Of a stretch of 64,000 nt of DNA, positions 41,483 through 49,918 are shown piece by piece. Positions within the stretch are counted from its first letter, which is position 1; each line of letters starts with the position of its first letter. The DNA is from Chryseobacterium sp. GTDB lineage: Bacteria; Bacteroidota; Bacteroidia; Flavobacteriales; Weeksellaceae. Position numbers and translations under genes: made by a program. The stretch spans positions 1 through 64,000 of the forward strand of contig QFQW01000002.1 in the NCBI GenBank assembly GCA_003248755.1, written 5' to 3'. Under the pieces are notes generated by a model, which was not told where the DNA came from, did no database searches, and saw only the letters and a program-made list of their open reading frames with translations.

Positions 41483-42412
41483 ATGCAAAAAATAACTTTC
41501 CCGAAATCACTCAAAAAAGGAGATAAAATAGCCATTATTTCGCCGGCAGGTTCTGTTGAGATTCCACAATTGGATAAAACTTTGGAATTAATCAAGTCCA
41601 AAGGCTACGAACCCATTTTAGGCGAAAATCTCTACACAAAATACCAAAACGGCTATTCATACGCCGGAACAGAAAAACAGCGCATAAATGATATCAATTG
41701 GGCTTTAAACGACACAGAGATTTCTACAGTCTGGGCTTCGAGAGGAGGTTATGGTTGCCAGCATTTGGTTCAGCATTTAGATTTAAAAGAATTTAAGAAA
41801 AATCCAAAATGGTATATTGGTTATTCTGATAATACAGTTATTCAGAGTTTTTTGTTGAAAAAAGGCTTTGCTTCTATCCACGGACAAACCATAAAAACTT
41901 CCAGTTTTGGAGTTACGCAAGAAAGCTATGAGCTAATTTTTGATATTCTGAAAGGCAAAAAACTCAATTATAAAATCGATTTAGACCCAAACAATAGAGT
42001 AGGAGACACGTCCGGAGTTTTAGTTGGTGGAAATCTCGCTTTGGTTTATGCACTTTTGGGAACGCCATATTCTTTTGATTTCACAGATAAAATTTTATTC
42101 ATAGAAGATATCGGAGAAAATTTCTATGCACTTGACCGAATGATTATGAGCCTGGAACTCGCTGGTGTTTTCAAAAAAATCAAAGGTCTCATTGTTGGCG
42201 GAATGACCAATATGGGAAAAGAGAATGAAAACAAAGAATACGAAGAGTCTTTCGACTCGTTTGCTTACCAGTTGATTGCCGACAGAGTTTCCAAATACAA
42301 TTTCCCAACTGTTTTTGGATTTCCAAACGGGCATATTTTTGACAACAGACCTTTAATCATCGGTTCAGAAGTTACAATAAAAGTCGGGAAGGATGTGAAG
42401 ATTAAGTTCTAA
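41483..42412 (+). CDS. ldcA: LD-carboxypeptidase (muramoyltetrapeptide carboxypeptidase, S66)
   Basis: 309 residues. The family S66 catalytic triad is Ser-Glu-His: Ser115 in YIGYSDNT (111-118), Glu in LFIEDIGENFYALDRM (about residue 214) and His in FPNGHIFDNRPL (about 286). The N-terminal GDKIAIISPAGSV is the usual start. The enzyme removes the terminal D-alanine from the tetrapeptide of recycled murein in the cytoplasm. There is no signal peptide, as expected. The yraN gene follows after 34 bases, perhaps in the same transcript. Three repeats lie upstream. Confidence 0.9.
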   Translation: MQKITFPKSLKKGDKIAIISPAGSVEIPQLDKTLELIKSKGYEPILGENLYTKYQNGYSYAGTEKQRINDINWALNDTEISTVWASRGGYGCQHLVQHLDLKEFKKNPKWYIGYSDNTVIQSFLLKKGFASIHGQTIKTSSFGVTQESYELIFDILKGKKLNYKIDLDPNNRVGDTSGVLVGGNLALVYALLGTPYSFDFTDKILFIEDIGENFYALDRMIMSLELAGVFKKIKGLIVGGMTNMGKENENKEYEESFDSFAYQLIADRVSKYNFPTVFGFPNGHIFDNRPLIIGSEVTIKVGKDVKIKF

Positions 42413-42446
42413 TCATTTATCAACTATCAATCATCATTTATAACTT

Positions 42447-42815
42447 ATGGCAGACCACAACGAATTTGGAAAAATCGCAGAAGATTTAGCAGTGGATTTC
42501 TTAGTCAAAAATAAATATAAAATCCTTGTAAGAAATTTCCGTTATCTCAAAGCGGAAGTGGATATCATCGCAGAATTTGAAAATCAAATTGTCATTGTAG
42601 AAGTCAAAGCCAGAAATACAGATGCTTTTATGGAACCTCAGGAGGCAGTTAATAAGAAGAAAATCAAATTGTTAATTTCGGCTTCCAACTATTTTATCGA
42701 AGAAAATAATATTGATAAAGAAGTCAGATTTGACATCATTTCGGTACTTCCTAATAAACAAAAAACTTTGGAAATTCATCATATTATAGATGCTTTCCAA
42801 AGTTTTGAAATATGA
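42447..42815 (+). CDS. yraN: YraN family (UPF0102) protein
   Basis: 122 residues, the usual length. The nuclease-like fold is marked by FGKIAEDLAVDFLVKNKYKIL at the start (shown in part), VRNFRYLKAEVDIIAEFENQIVIVEVKAR in the middle, with the Asp-Glu-x-Lys pattern (D in EVDIIA, then VEVKAR) of PD-(D/E)XK proteins. The biological role is not established; it is a conserved bacterial protein. It follows ldcA by 34 bases. Confidence 0.9.
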   Translation: MADHNEFGKIAEDLAVDFLVKNKYKILVRNFRYLKAEVDIIAEFENQIVIVEVKARNTDAFMEPQEAVNKKKIKLLISASNYFIEENNIDKEVRFDIISVLPNKQKTLEIHHIIDAFQSFEI

Positions 42816-42889
42816 TTTTGAGGTAGTAGTTTATAGGATTTGGTTAGTAGAATTATAAAAACTAAGACCTGCGACTTACAATCTTAAAC

Positions 42890-43390
42890 CTATTTTATCT
42901 CCACACATCCAACTCTTCCGCCCGCATTTCCAGTCGGCTGCGTGTGAAAATCATCAACTCCGGCGTGTATAACAATCGCTTTTCCGATGATATTTTTCAT
43001 TGGGTCATCACAACCAAGACACCATTTATCGGTGGTGAAAACCAATCTTGCCTGACCGTCTTTCTTAGCATCTAGATTCCCGATATCTCCCATATGGAAG
43101 TGTTCTGAATCCCATTTTCCGTGGTCATCTTTGGAAGGATTCCAATGTCCACCTGCAGATGAAGCATCAGTTGCACTACAATTTCCAAATTCGTGGATAT
43201 GAACAGCATGAAGACCTGGTGTTAATTTGAAAACACTCAAATCCATTTCTACTTTACCTTTTTTCTGAATAAAAGTTGCAGTCCCTTGAGTCTCGGTGTG
43301 TGATTTTGGACGAATGATGTATTCTTTTGAAACAGTTTTGCAGGAAGCGAGTGTCAAACCGGCTATTCCAATTAGTAATAAGTTTCTCAT
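42890..43390 (-). CDS. sodC: Cu/Zn superoxide dismutase, lipoprotein
   Basis: 166 residues from the ATG at 43390. This start gives a lipoprotein signal peptide with lipobox LASC (RNLLLIGIAGLTLASC), and a TAAATTTG box lies at 43424-43431, inside the longer frame from 43468, so the longer start is wrong. Metal ligands are visible in HAVHIHEFGNC, GGHWNPSKDDHG and HMGDIGNLDAKKDG, with the active-site Arg in GNAGGRVGCVEI. Two Cys (GNCSATD and GRVGCVE) form the intramolecular disulphide. It would dismutate superoxide in the periplasm or outer membrane. It faces yraN convergently; no terminator was seen. Confidence 0.95.
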   Translation of the reverse strand: MRNLLLIGIAGLTLASCKTVSKEYIIRPKSHTETQGTATFIQKKGKVEMDLSVFKLTPGLHAVHIHEFGNCSATDASSAGGHWNPSKDDHGKWDSEHFHMGDIGNLDAKKDGQARLVFTTDKWCLGCDDPMKNIIGKAIVIHAGVDDFHTQPTGNAGGRVGCVEIK

Positions 43391-43423
43391 AAGATAGTTT
43401 ATTTGTTTATTTTTTCGATATAA

Positions 43424-43431
43424 CAAATTTA
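43424..43431 (-). promoter_or_regulatory. sodC -7 box
   Basis: TAAATTTG on the minus strand, 33 bases before the ATG at 43390; fixes the start choice. Confidence 0.55.
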
Positions 43432-43451
43432 AAGCCAATGTTATAAATAAT

Positions 43452-43467
43452 TGTTTTACGTGAAACA
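43452..43467. promoter_or_regulatory. parS-like site (one mismatch)
   Basis: TGTTTTACGTGAAACA differs from TGTTTCACGTGAAACA by one base. It lies between sodC and the LytTR-like repeat of the TonB receptor promoter, three bases from the latter. Confidence 0.5.
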
Positions 43468-43470
43468 TTT

Positions 43471-43541
43471 ACGATTCGGTTAGCAATATCTACGGTTCGG
43501 TCATAATTAATTTATTATTGTCATTCACCGAAATATCTTTG
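43471..43541 (+). promoter_or_regulatory. TonB receptor promoter with LytTR-like direct repeat
   Basis: ACGATTCGGT (43471-43480) and ACGGTTCGGT (43492-43501) have a 21-base period, then 32 bases, then TATCTTTG (43534-43541). Same spacing as the kinase promoter. Confidence 0.75.
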
Positions 43542-43645
43542 AATCAAAATTAAGTGATATGAAATCGCAATAATTTGGAAATACAAATTCCTATGATAAT
43601 AAGCGATTCCATATGACTTTAGAAAAAGCAATAAATAAACTACAT

Positions 43646-45883
43646 ATGAAAACTCAGGGTAAAATTATCGGGCTGTTATTATTTTTAATAAGCATCAGTA
43701 TTTGGTCACAAATTACCATTTCCGGAAAAGTCACATACAAGAATAAAGCATTGAAAGACATCAATGTAACACTCAAAGATACTTATGATGGCGCAACCAC
43801 AGATGACAATGGAAATTACACTTTTACCACCACAGAAACTGGAGATAAAACTTTGGTTTTTTCAGGACAAAATTATGATGAAGTCGAGCTTCCCGTAAAA
43901 ATTGAAGGAAAAAACATTTCTATGAATGCTAACCTCAAGGAACAAATCAGCGAAATCAATGCGGTTGTAATTACTGCAGGAAGTATAGAGGCAAGCGATA
44001 AAAAGCGCGCAACCGCTTTATTGACGCCTTTAGACATTTATACGACTGCAGGCGCAAACGGACAGATTTCCTCAGCTTTGGGCTATTTGCCGGGCGTTCA
44101 GAAAGTGGGAGAGAGCGAAGGCCTGTTTGTTCGTGGAGGAACTGGTGCTGAAACCAAAATCTTTATGGATGGCAATCTGGTCAATAATTATTTTACCAAT
44201 TCGGTTCCGGGAATTGCCGGGAGAGACCGTTTCAACACATCTTTGTTTAAAGGGAATGTATTTTCAAGTGGTGGATATTCAGCGGTTTATGGACAGGCTT
44301 TGTCATCGGTTTTGATTTTGGAAAGTGTGGATTTGCCAGATACAACATCTTTTGATTTCGGTGTTTCTCCGATTTTCCTTAGTGTGAATTATCAGAAACT
44401 GAATCAAGAAAAAACAGCTTCCTGGGGTGTTGCGGGCGGTTATTCTAATCTTGGATTGATGGGGAAATTATTCAATTTCAATACAGATTTTGACAAATAT
44501 CCACAAGGTTATGGATTCGATGGAAACTTCAGAATTAAAACCAAAAAAGGTGGTTTCATCAAATATTATGGTAGCGTAGATGAAAATAAAATGGCGGTTG
44601 GTTCAGAAAGTCTGGACCCGGATTCTGACAAGAATATGGTCAGTCTGAAAGGGCAGAATATGTATCACAATTTGTCTTATAAGGAGAAATTCGGAAAGTA
44701 TCTTTTGAATATTGGGACTTCTTATACTTATAATTCCAGCGATTTGAATTTTGCTACTTTTAAAGATAATATTGAGCAATCTGATACACCAATCAATAGT
44801 CAATCAAATTACATCAATGCAAAAGCAGTTGTTGAAAGAAAAATCAATAGGGTAAGTGTTTTAAGAGCCGGATTTGAATTGAATAATGCTGATGAAACGA
44901 TGAAATATGGAACTTTCGAAAGAAATTATAAAGATTTGATTTCGTCTGCTTTTGCTGAAACAGATTTGATTTTTACTAATAATTTGACCGCAAAAATCGG
45001 AGCCAGAACAGAACATTCTTCTTATCTCGACAAATGGAATTTCTCGCCGAGAGTAGCTTTAGCTTACAGGATTTCCAAAGATTGGACAACTTCTCTTGCA
45101 TACGGAATCTTCTATCAAAATCCGGAAAGCAAGTATCTTTACAGCAAGAATTTTGATTTCCAGAGAGCCGACCATTATATCTTTCAGGTTCAGAAAAATT
45201 CTGACGGAAGAAGTCTAAGATTCGAAGCGTTTTATAAAGATTATAAGAGTCTTATTAAAACAAAATCTTATATCTCGGATAGCTTAATGACCAGTAATCA
45301 AAATCAATATTATCAGATTGCCAATAGCAATAATGGTAAAGGCTTTGCAAAAGGAATCGAATTATTCTGGAGAGATAAGAAAACCTTCAAAGACATCGAT
45401 TATTGGCTGACTTATTCCTATCTGGACTCCAAAAGAGACTTTTTAAACTATCCTTTTAGTTTAGCGCCTAATTTTGCTTCAAAACATACTTTCAGTGCTG
45501 TTGCTAAGAAGTTTGTGATGGACTGGAAAACAGGATTTAATCTGTCTTATACTTATTCCAAAGGAAGACCTTATTATGATTTGGTTTCAGAAAATGGAGA
45601 GAATACCGTTCGTCATCAAGGAAAACTGAAAGATTACAGCGGACTGAATTTCAGTATTAATTATGTTCCAAGTGTTGGGAAGAAAGATTCGAAATCATTT
45701 ACTGTATTTGTTTTGAGCATTAATAATATTCTTGGAAATAAAAATGTTTATGGCTATAATTATTCTGCGGACGGAAATAATAGAACAGCCGTTAGACCAC
45801 CGGTTAATACGTTTGTTTTTGTAGGAGTATTTGTAAGTTTCGGGGTTGATAAAACGAATGATGCAATTAATAATAATTTGTAA
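43646..45883 (+). CDS. TonB-dependent outer-membrane receptor
   Basis: 745 residues from the ATG at 43646, which exposes a signal peptide (KTQGKIIGLLLFLISISIWSQ); an ATG at 43613 was rejected. After cleavage comes a carboxypeptidase-regulatory-like domain (about 22-105: ITISGKVTYKNKALKDINVT-like start, DDNGNYTF), then the plug domain (about 115-215, with GVQKVGESEGLFVRGGTGAETKIFMDG, shown by VGESEGLFVRGG) and a 22-strand barrel region with alternating aromatics to the C terminus. There is no SusD-like gene next to it. Ligand unknown; sequence gives no clear clue between siderophore, sugar or peptide. It carries a LytTR-like regulated promoter with a ~98-base leader. Confidence 0.9.
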   Translation: MKTQGKIIGLLLFLISISIWSQITISGKVTYKNKALKDINVTLKDTYDGATTDDNGNYTFTTTETGDKTLVFSGQNYDEVELPVKIEGKNISMNANLKEQISEINAVVITAGSIEASDKKRATALLTPLDIYTTAGANGQISSALGYLPGVQKVGESEGLFVRGGTGAETKIFMDGNLVNNYFTNSVPGIAGRDRFNTSLFKGNVFSSGGYSAVYGQALSSVLILESVDLPDTTSFDFGVSPIFLSVNYQKLNQEKTASWGVAGGYSNLGLMGKLFNFNTDFDKYPQGYGFDGNFRIKTKKGGFIKYYGSVDENKMAVGSESLDPDSDKNMVSLKGQNMYHNLSYKEKFGKYLLNIGTSYTYNSSDLNFATFKDNIEQSDTPINSQSNYINAKAVVERKINRVSVLRAGFELNNADETMKYGTFERNYKDLISSAFAETDLIFTNNLTAKIGARTEHSSYLDKWNFSPRVALAYRISKDWTTSLAYGIFYQNPESKYLYSKNFDFQRADHYIFQVQKNSDGRSLRFEAFYKDYKSLIKTKSYISDSLMTSNQNQYYQIANSNNGKGFAKGIELFWRDKKTFKDIDYWLTYSYLDSKRDFLNYPFSLAPNFASKHTFSAVAKKFVMDWKTGFNLSYTYSKGRPYYDLVSENGENTVRHQGKLKDYSGLNFSINYVPSVGKKDSKSFTVFVLSINNILGNKNVYGYNYSADGNNRTAVRPPVNTFVFVGVFVSFGVDKTNDAINNNL

Positions 45884-45980
45884 TAAGTAGAAGAAAGATA
45901 ATAGAGAAAAGATAAAGGACTTAGATTCTATTGTATATCTTTTCAAAGTATATTAGTCAAATTTTTTAAGGACTTATATC

Positions 45981-46038
45981 TCGCAGATTGAGCTGATCAA
46001 GCAAATTTCTTAACTAATCCAATCAGCTAAATCTGTGA
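45981..46038. repeat. Intergenic inverted repeat, family E
   Basis: TCGCAGATTGAGCTGAT (45981-45997) pairs with ATCAGCTAAATCTGTGA (46022-46038) with two mismatches; a further GAAATCAGCGA follows, as in the copy at 3899-3955. Confidence 0.65.
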
Positions 46039-46063
46039 AATCAGCGAGGATTTTAAATAAACA

Positions 46064-46134
46064 ACAGTTCAGTAATCAAAAACAACAGTTCGGTAGAATA
46101 AAATTTCAATGAACAAAAACTCATTCTATCTTTG
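46064..46134 (+). promoter_or_regulatory. Promoter of TPR protein gene with LytTR-like direct repeat
   Basis: ACAGTTCAGT (46064-46073) and ACAGTTCGGT (46085-46094), 21-base period, then 32 bases, then TATCTTTG (46127-46134). These are the best matches to the LytTR core among the three. Confidence 0.78.
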
Positions 46135-46172
46135 AATCAGAAATTTAAAATAAACAATTAAAAAATATCCAA

Positions 46173-46814
46173 ATGAAAAATCTAATCTTAACAGCAGCAT
46201 TACTTTTTGTAAGTACAATCACATTTGCACAAACCGCTTTTGAAAAAGCAATGACTGAGAAAATCACCAAAGTGGAAGACCACAAAACACCAGAGGAATT
46301 TACGGCACTCGCCAACGATTTTGACAGAATCGGAACTAAAGAAAACAATAACTGGCTGCCGTATTATTACGCTGCCTTTGCAACCATCCAAAAAGGCAGA
46401 ATTTTAATGCGCAGCGGCAATAAGGTCGGATTAGACAGCGCCGCAGACGAAGCGGATAAATACATTGCAAAAGCAGAAGCCCTGAGCCCGAACAACGCAG
46501 AATTATTTATCCTGAAAAAAATGACCAGCGGACTGAGGATGATGGCAGACCCGATGTCCCGATATATGAGCGAGGCGCCTATTGCCCAACAAGCCCTGGC
46601 AAAAGCCATAGAATTGGACCCAAACAATCCAAGAATCACGGTTTTACAGGCGGAAGATGCTTATTTTACGCCTGAACAATTCGGTGGAAGCAAAACCAAA
46701 GGCGCAGAATTGTTCAAAAAAGCCGTTGAGCAGTTCAATACTTACAAATCAAAATCTTATCTTGACCCAAAATGGGGAAAAGCGGAGGCGGAGTATTTCC
46801 TTAATCAGAAATAA
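46173..46814 (+). CDS. Secreted TPR-like protein, unknown
   Basis: 213 residues with a signal peptide (KNLILTAALLFVSTITFAQ). The rest is helical, with TPR-like pairs: TPEEFTALANDFDRIGTKENNNWLPYYYAAFA begins the repeat (in part), ADEADKYIAKAEALSPNNAELFIL is a near-canonical TPR turn, and AIELDPNNPRITVLQAE another. The C terminus ends with LDPKWGKAEAEYFLNQ. No catalytic motif. Composition is slightly more GC-rich than the surroundings. It is one of three targets with the same LytTR-like promoter, and it directly follows the TonB receptor that shares it, so a link between the two in envelope function is plausible but not shown. Confidence 0.75.
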   Translation: MKNLILTAALLFVSTITFAQTAFEKAMTEKITKVEDHKTPEEFTALANDFDRIGTKENNNWLPYYYAAFATIQKGRILMRSGNKVGLDSAADEADKYIAKAEALSPNNAELFILKKMTSGLRMMADPMSRYMSEAPIAQQALAKAIELDPNNPRITVLQAEDAYFTPEQFGGSKTKGAELFKKAVEQFNTYKSKSYLDPKWGKAEAEYFLNQK

Positions 46815-46953
46815 AACACAAATATTCATATCTAATCAAATTCCTTCGTTTTGATGAGGGAATTTTTTATTAATGTAATATGACATATCTCCTGCATCCG
46901 AAGACAAGAATCTTGGCGTAAAAAACTTAACTTTACAAATCAAAATCGAGATT

Positions 46954-48297
46954 ATGGATGATTTTCTAGCTGCCCGATCTCAGATGGCCGTTTCATTGGG
47001 CTTTCACATTATTTTTTCTTGTGTCGGGATGGTTATGCCTTTTCTAATGGCATTTTCACATTACAAATACCTTACAACCAAAGATGAGGTCTACAAAGGA
47101 CTTACAAAAGCATGGAGCAAAGGCGTAGCCATTCTTTTTGCAACAGGCGCTGTTTCCGGAACGATGCTGTCTTTTGAACTCGGTTTGCTTTGGCCAAAAT
47201 TTATGGAACATGCAGGTCCAATATTTGGGATGCCTTTTTCATTGGAAGGAACTGCTTTTTTTATTGAGGCGATTGCTATTGGTTTTTTTCTTTACGGATG
47301 GGACAAATTCAATAAGTGGTTTCATTGGTTTTGTGGTGTTGTTGTGGGTGTCAGCGGACTAGCCTCCGGAATCTTGGTTGTTGCTGCCAATGCCTGGATG
47401 AACAGCCCTGCCGGTTTCGATTATATTAATGGGAAATATCTCAATATAGATCCAATGAAAGCAATGTTCAACGAAGCTTGGTTTCCACAGGCCTTTCATA
47501 TGACCGTTGCTGCTTTTGCCGCTACTGGATTTGCGGTTGCAGGGATTCATGCTTTGATGGTATTGAAAAAACGAAATGTCAGTTTCCACACAAAAGCTTT
47601 CAGAATCTCAGCCGGCTTTGCAATTATAGGAGCTTTACTGGCGCCAATCAGTGGAGATATTGCAGCGAAATCTGTTGCTGTACGACAACCTATAAAATTA
47701 GCTGCGATGGAAGCACATTTCGAAACAGAAAAGGGTGCGAGTTTCGTAATCGGAGGAATTCCCGATGAGGAGAATGAACAGATAAAATATGCTATCAAAG
47801 TTCCTAAGGTATTAAGTTTTCTTGCATGGGGAGATTTTGATGCTGAAGTAAAGGGTCTGAAAGATTTTCCGAAAGACCATTGGCCTCCTGTTGCAGTGGT
47901 TCATTATTCGTTTCAAATCATGATATTTTTTGGAAGTGTGATGATGGTTATCGGGGTTTTATATCTCATTGCTAACTTCTGGAAAAGAGAATGGTTGACA
48001 AAAACGTGGTATTTGAGAACATTTGTTGCAGCAATTCCGTTCGGTTATATAGCATTGGAGGCAGGTTGGACTGTTACGGAAGTTGGAAGACAACCTTGGA
48101 TTATTTATGGAATAATGAAAACGATAGATGCAGTAACACCTATGCCGGGAATCCAATATTCTTTCTACTTTTTTACATTGGTTTTCATATCGTTATCATT
48201 AATAATCATTTTCTTGTTGCTTCGTCAAATCAAAATGGTTCCAAAATTATACGATCCCACAGATTCTAATTATAATCCTAAAAACAAGAAATTATGA
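46954..48297 (+). CDS. cydA: Cytochrome bd oxidase subunit I
   Basis: 447 residues. Multi-pass quinol oxidase subunit with the heme ligands expected in FHIIFSCVGMVMPF (His of the b595/d site), and GRQPWIIYGIMKT with the conserved Arg-Gln-Pro-Trp. The Q loop between helices VI and VII is the short form. Nine membrane segments can be followed. CydAB reduces O2 to water with menaquinol and has a high oxygen affinity. The gene overlaps cydB by four bases (ATGA). The preceding TPR gene is 140 bases away. Confidence 0.93.
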   Translation: MDDFLAARSQMAVSLGFHIIFSCVGMVMPFLMAFSHYKYLTTKDEVYKGLTKAWSKGVAILFATGAVSGTMLSFELGLLWPKFMEHAGPIFGMPFSLEGTAFFIEAIAIGFFLYGWDKFNKWFHWFCGVVVGVSGLASGILVVAANAWMNSPAGFDYINGKYLNIDPMKAMFNEAWFPQAFHMTVAAFAATGFAVAGIHALMVLKKRNVSFHTKAFRISAGFAIIGALLAPISGDIAAKSVAVRQPIKLAAMEAHFETEKGASFVIGGIPDEENEQIKYAIKVPKVLSFLAWGDFDAEVKGLKDFPKDHWPPVAVVHYSFQIMIFFGSVMMVIGVLYLIANFWKREWLTKTWYLRTFVAAIPFGYIALEAGWTVTEVGRQPWIIYGIMKTIDAVTPMPGIQYSFYFFTLVFISLSLIIIFLLLRQIKMVPKLYDPTDSNYNPKNKKL

Positions 48298-49313
48298 TCT
48301 ATGTAGTTATTGCATTCCTCTGGGTTTCAATTTGTTTATATCTTATTACAGGAGGAGCGGATTTTGGAGCGGGGATTATCGAACTATTTTCCAGAAAGTC
48401 TTATCGTGACAAAACGAAAAAGATCATGTCCAAATCTATTGCACCTATCTGGGAAGCCAATCACATGTGGCTTATCATTGCTGTAGTAATCTTATTTGTT
48501 GGTTTTCCGACTATCTATACTACAGTTTCCACTTACCTTCATATTCCTTTGGTTTTGATGTTGGTAGGAATTATTGCGAGGGGAACTGCTTTTACATTTA
48601 GAAATTATGATGCAGTGGATGATAGTTGGCAGAAAATTTATACTCAGATTTTTTATTATTCCAGCTTACTTACACCATTCTTTTTAGGGATTATTGCTGC
48701 ATCTACTATTTCCGGGTCGATAGATACTGAAGCAAAAGATTTCTTAAGTCTTTATATTTTCAGCTGGTTAAATCTTTTTGGAGTTTGTGTAGGCTTTTTT
48801 ACGGTTGCACTTTGTGCTTATTTGGCATCACTATTTTCACTGTATGAAGCGAGATTCGATGATGCATTATCAATCATGATCAGAAAAACAAGACAAACAG
48901 CCGCCTATGTAGTAATTACCGGTATTTTGGTTTTCCTGAGCGCTTATTACTCTGATATTCCTTTATTGAAATGGGTTTTTTCCAAAGCATTGGGAATCAT
49001 TGCAATTACACTGGCAACTATCAGTTTACTTTTCACAAATGAAGCGATCGTTAAAAGTAAATTTTTAACAGTAAGATTATTAGGTGGTTTCCAAATTATA
49101 ATGATTTTAGTAGCTGCGACATATCAGCATAATCCTAATATTATACTTTTCGCAAACGGCACTCATCTTTCTTTGTTTGATTCCAGCGCTGCTCCTAAAA
49201 CCATCGAAGCTTTGGGATGGGCACTTTTGTTGGGAAGTATATTTATTTTACCGTTTCTTTTTTATCTGTTATTTTCTTTTGGAAACCAAAGCAAAGCCAA
49301 TCATTACGAATAA
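48294..49313 (+). CDS. cydB: Cytochrome bd oxidase subunit II
   Basis: 339 residues, eight membrane segments. The N terminus has FLWVSICLYLITGGADFGAGI with the conserved GGADFGAG, and EANHMWLI (shown) is the usual subunit II motif with Trp-Glu-Ala-Asn-His. The start codon overlaps the cydA stop. Subunit II stabilises the oxidase and shapes the quinol site. No CydX, CydC or CydD genes are seen in the window. A small outer-membrane-type gene follows, with its own promoter box. Confidence 0.93.
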   Translation: MIYVVIAFLWVSICLYLITGGADFGAGIIELFSRKSYRDKTKKIMSKSIAPIWEANHMWLIIAVVILFVGFPTIYTTVSTYLHIPLVLMLVGIIARGTAFTFRNYDAVDDSWQKIYTQIFYYSSLLTPFFLGIIAASTISGSIDTEAKDFLSLYIFSWLNLFGVCVGFFTVALCAYLASLFSLYEARFDDALSIMIRKTRQTAAYVVITGILVFLSAYYSDIPLLKWVFSKALGIIAITLATISLLFTNEAIVKSKFLTVRLLGGFQIIMILVAATYQHNPNIILFANGTHLSLFDSSAAPKTIEALGWALLLGSIFILPFLFYLLFSFGNQSKANHYE

Positions 49314-49353
49314 TTAAAACCCTTTATCAATCGTTATTTTTTCTTAGTGGTCT

Positions 49354-49361
49354 TATTTTTG
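49354..49361 (+). promoter_or_regulatory. -7 box for gene at 49401
   Basis: TATTTTTG, 39 bases before the ATG at 49401. It lies inside the longer frame that begins at 49347, so the downstream start is preferred. Confidence 0.5.
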
Positions 49362-49400
49362 ATATTAACGCTTTATCTAAAATTAAATAAACTTAATCTT

Positions 49401-49838
49401 ATGAAAAAACTATTATTGGCACTCGGACTTTTTGCGGGCGTTTTATCTTACGCACAGGCTTGGACAGGAAAAGGCGACCAAAAATTACAGGTTGGTCTTA
49501 ATGCTTGGGGAAACGGAACCGGTATTACTGGAACTTACGACTATGGTTTATCAAAAATTGTATCATTAGGAGGTGGGGCTAATATCTACTTTAGTGGGTA
49601 CAAAGATGATAATAAGGATAATAATTTCTTCATCTTTGGTAGAGCCAATTTCCATTTACAGGATCCTTTGAGCCTGCCTAGCCAATGGGATATCTATCCA
49701 GGTGTTGACCTTGGACTATTGGGGAGAGACTTCGGACTTGGAGTTCATTTGGGTGTAAGATATTTCTTCAACGAGAATATCGGAGCTTATATCGAAGCTG
49801 GAAACAACGGAAGTATCGGGGTTTCTTTTAATTTCTAA
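49401..49838 (+). CDS. Small secreted, outer-membrane-barrel-like protein
   Basis: 145 residues from the ATG at 49401, starting with a signal peptide (KKLLLALGLFAGVLSYAQ). After cleavage the sequence is beta-rich and glycine-rich with alternating aromatics (KLQVGLNAWGNGTGITGTYDYGLS in part, and YFFNENIGAYIEAGNNGSIGVSFNF ending, shown by IEAGNNGSIGVSFNF). The terminal Phe and alternating pattern fit a small eight-stranded outer-membrane barrel. A Pro-Trp-Asp stretch (SQWDIYPGVDLGLLGRDF) lies mid-protein. No family was named with confidence. A perfect palindromic terminator follows. Confidence 0.75.
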   Translation: MKKLLLALGLFAGVLSYAQAWTGKGDQKLQVGLNAWGNGTGITGTYDYGLSKIVSLGGGANIYFSGYKDDNKDNNFFIFGRANFHLQDPLSLPSQWDIYPGVDLGLLGRDFGLGVHLGVRYFFNENIGAYIEAGNNGSIGVSFNF

Positions 49839-49854
49839 ATTCTACACCAAATCA

Positions 49855-49898
49855 TATATAAAAATGCATTCCAAAATTTTGGAATGCATTTTTATATA
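49855..49898. terminator. Bidirectional terminator, long perfect palindrome
   Basis: AAAAATGCATTCCAAAA and its complement TTTTGGAATGCATTTTT are contiguous, with TATATA flanks; separates the small barrel gene and the convergent serine hydrolase gene. Confidence 0.85.
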
Positions 49899-49918
49899 TG
49901 TATATGTGATTTGATATT

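Noticed and set aside
43391..43468. Longer N terminus of sodC
   Set aside because: It would contain the sodC promoter box and hide the lipoprotein signal peptide. The ATG at 43390 explains both.
46367..46639. 90-codon minus-strand frame over the TPR gene
   Set aside because: It is antisense to a gene with a signal peptide and regulated promoter, and no homologue or promoter supports it.
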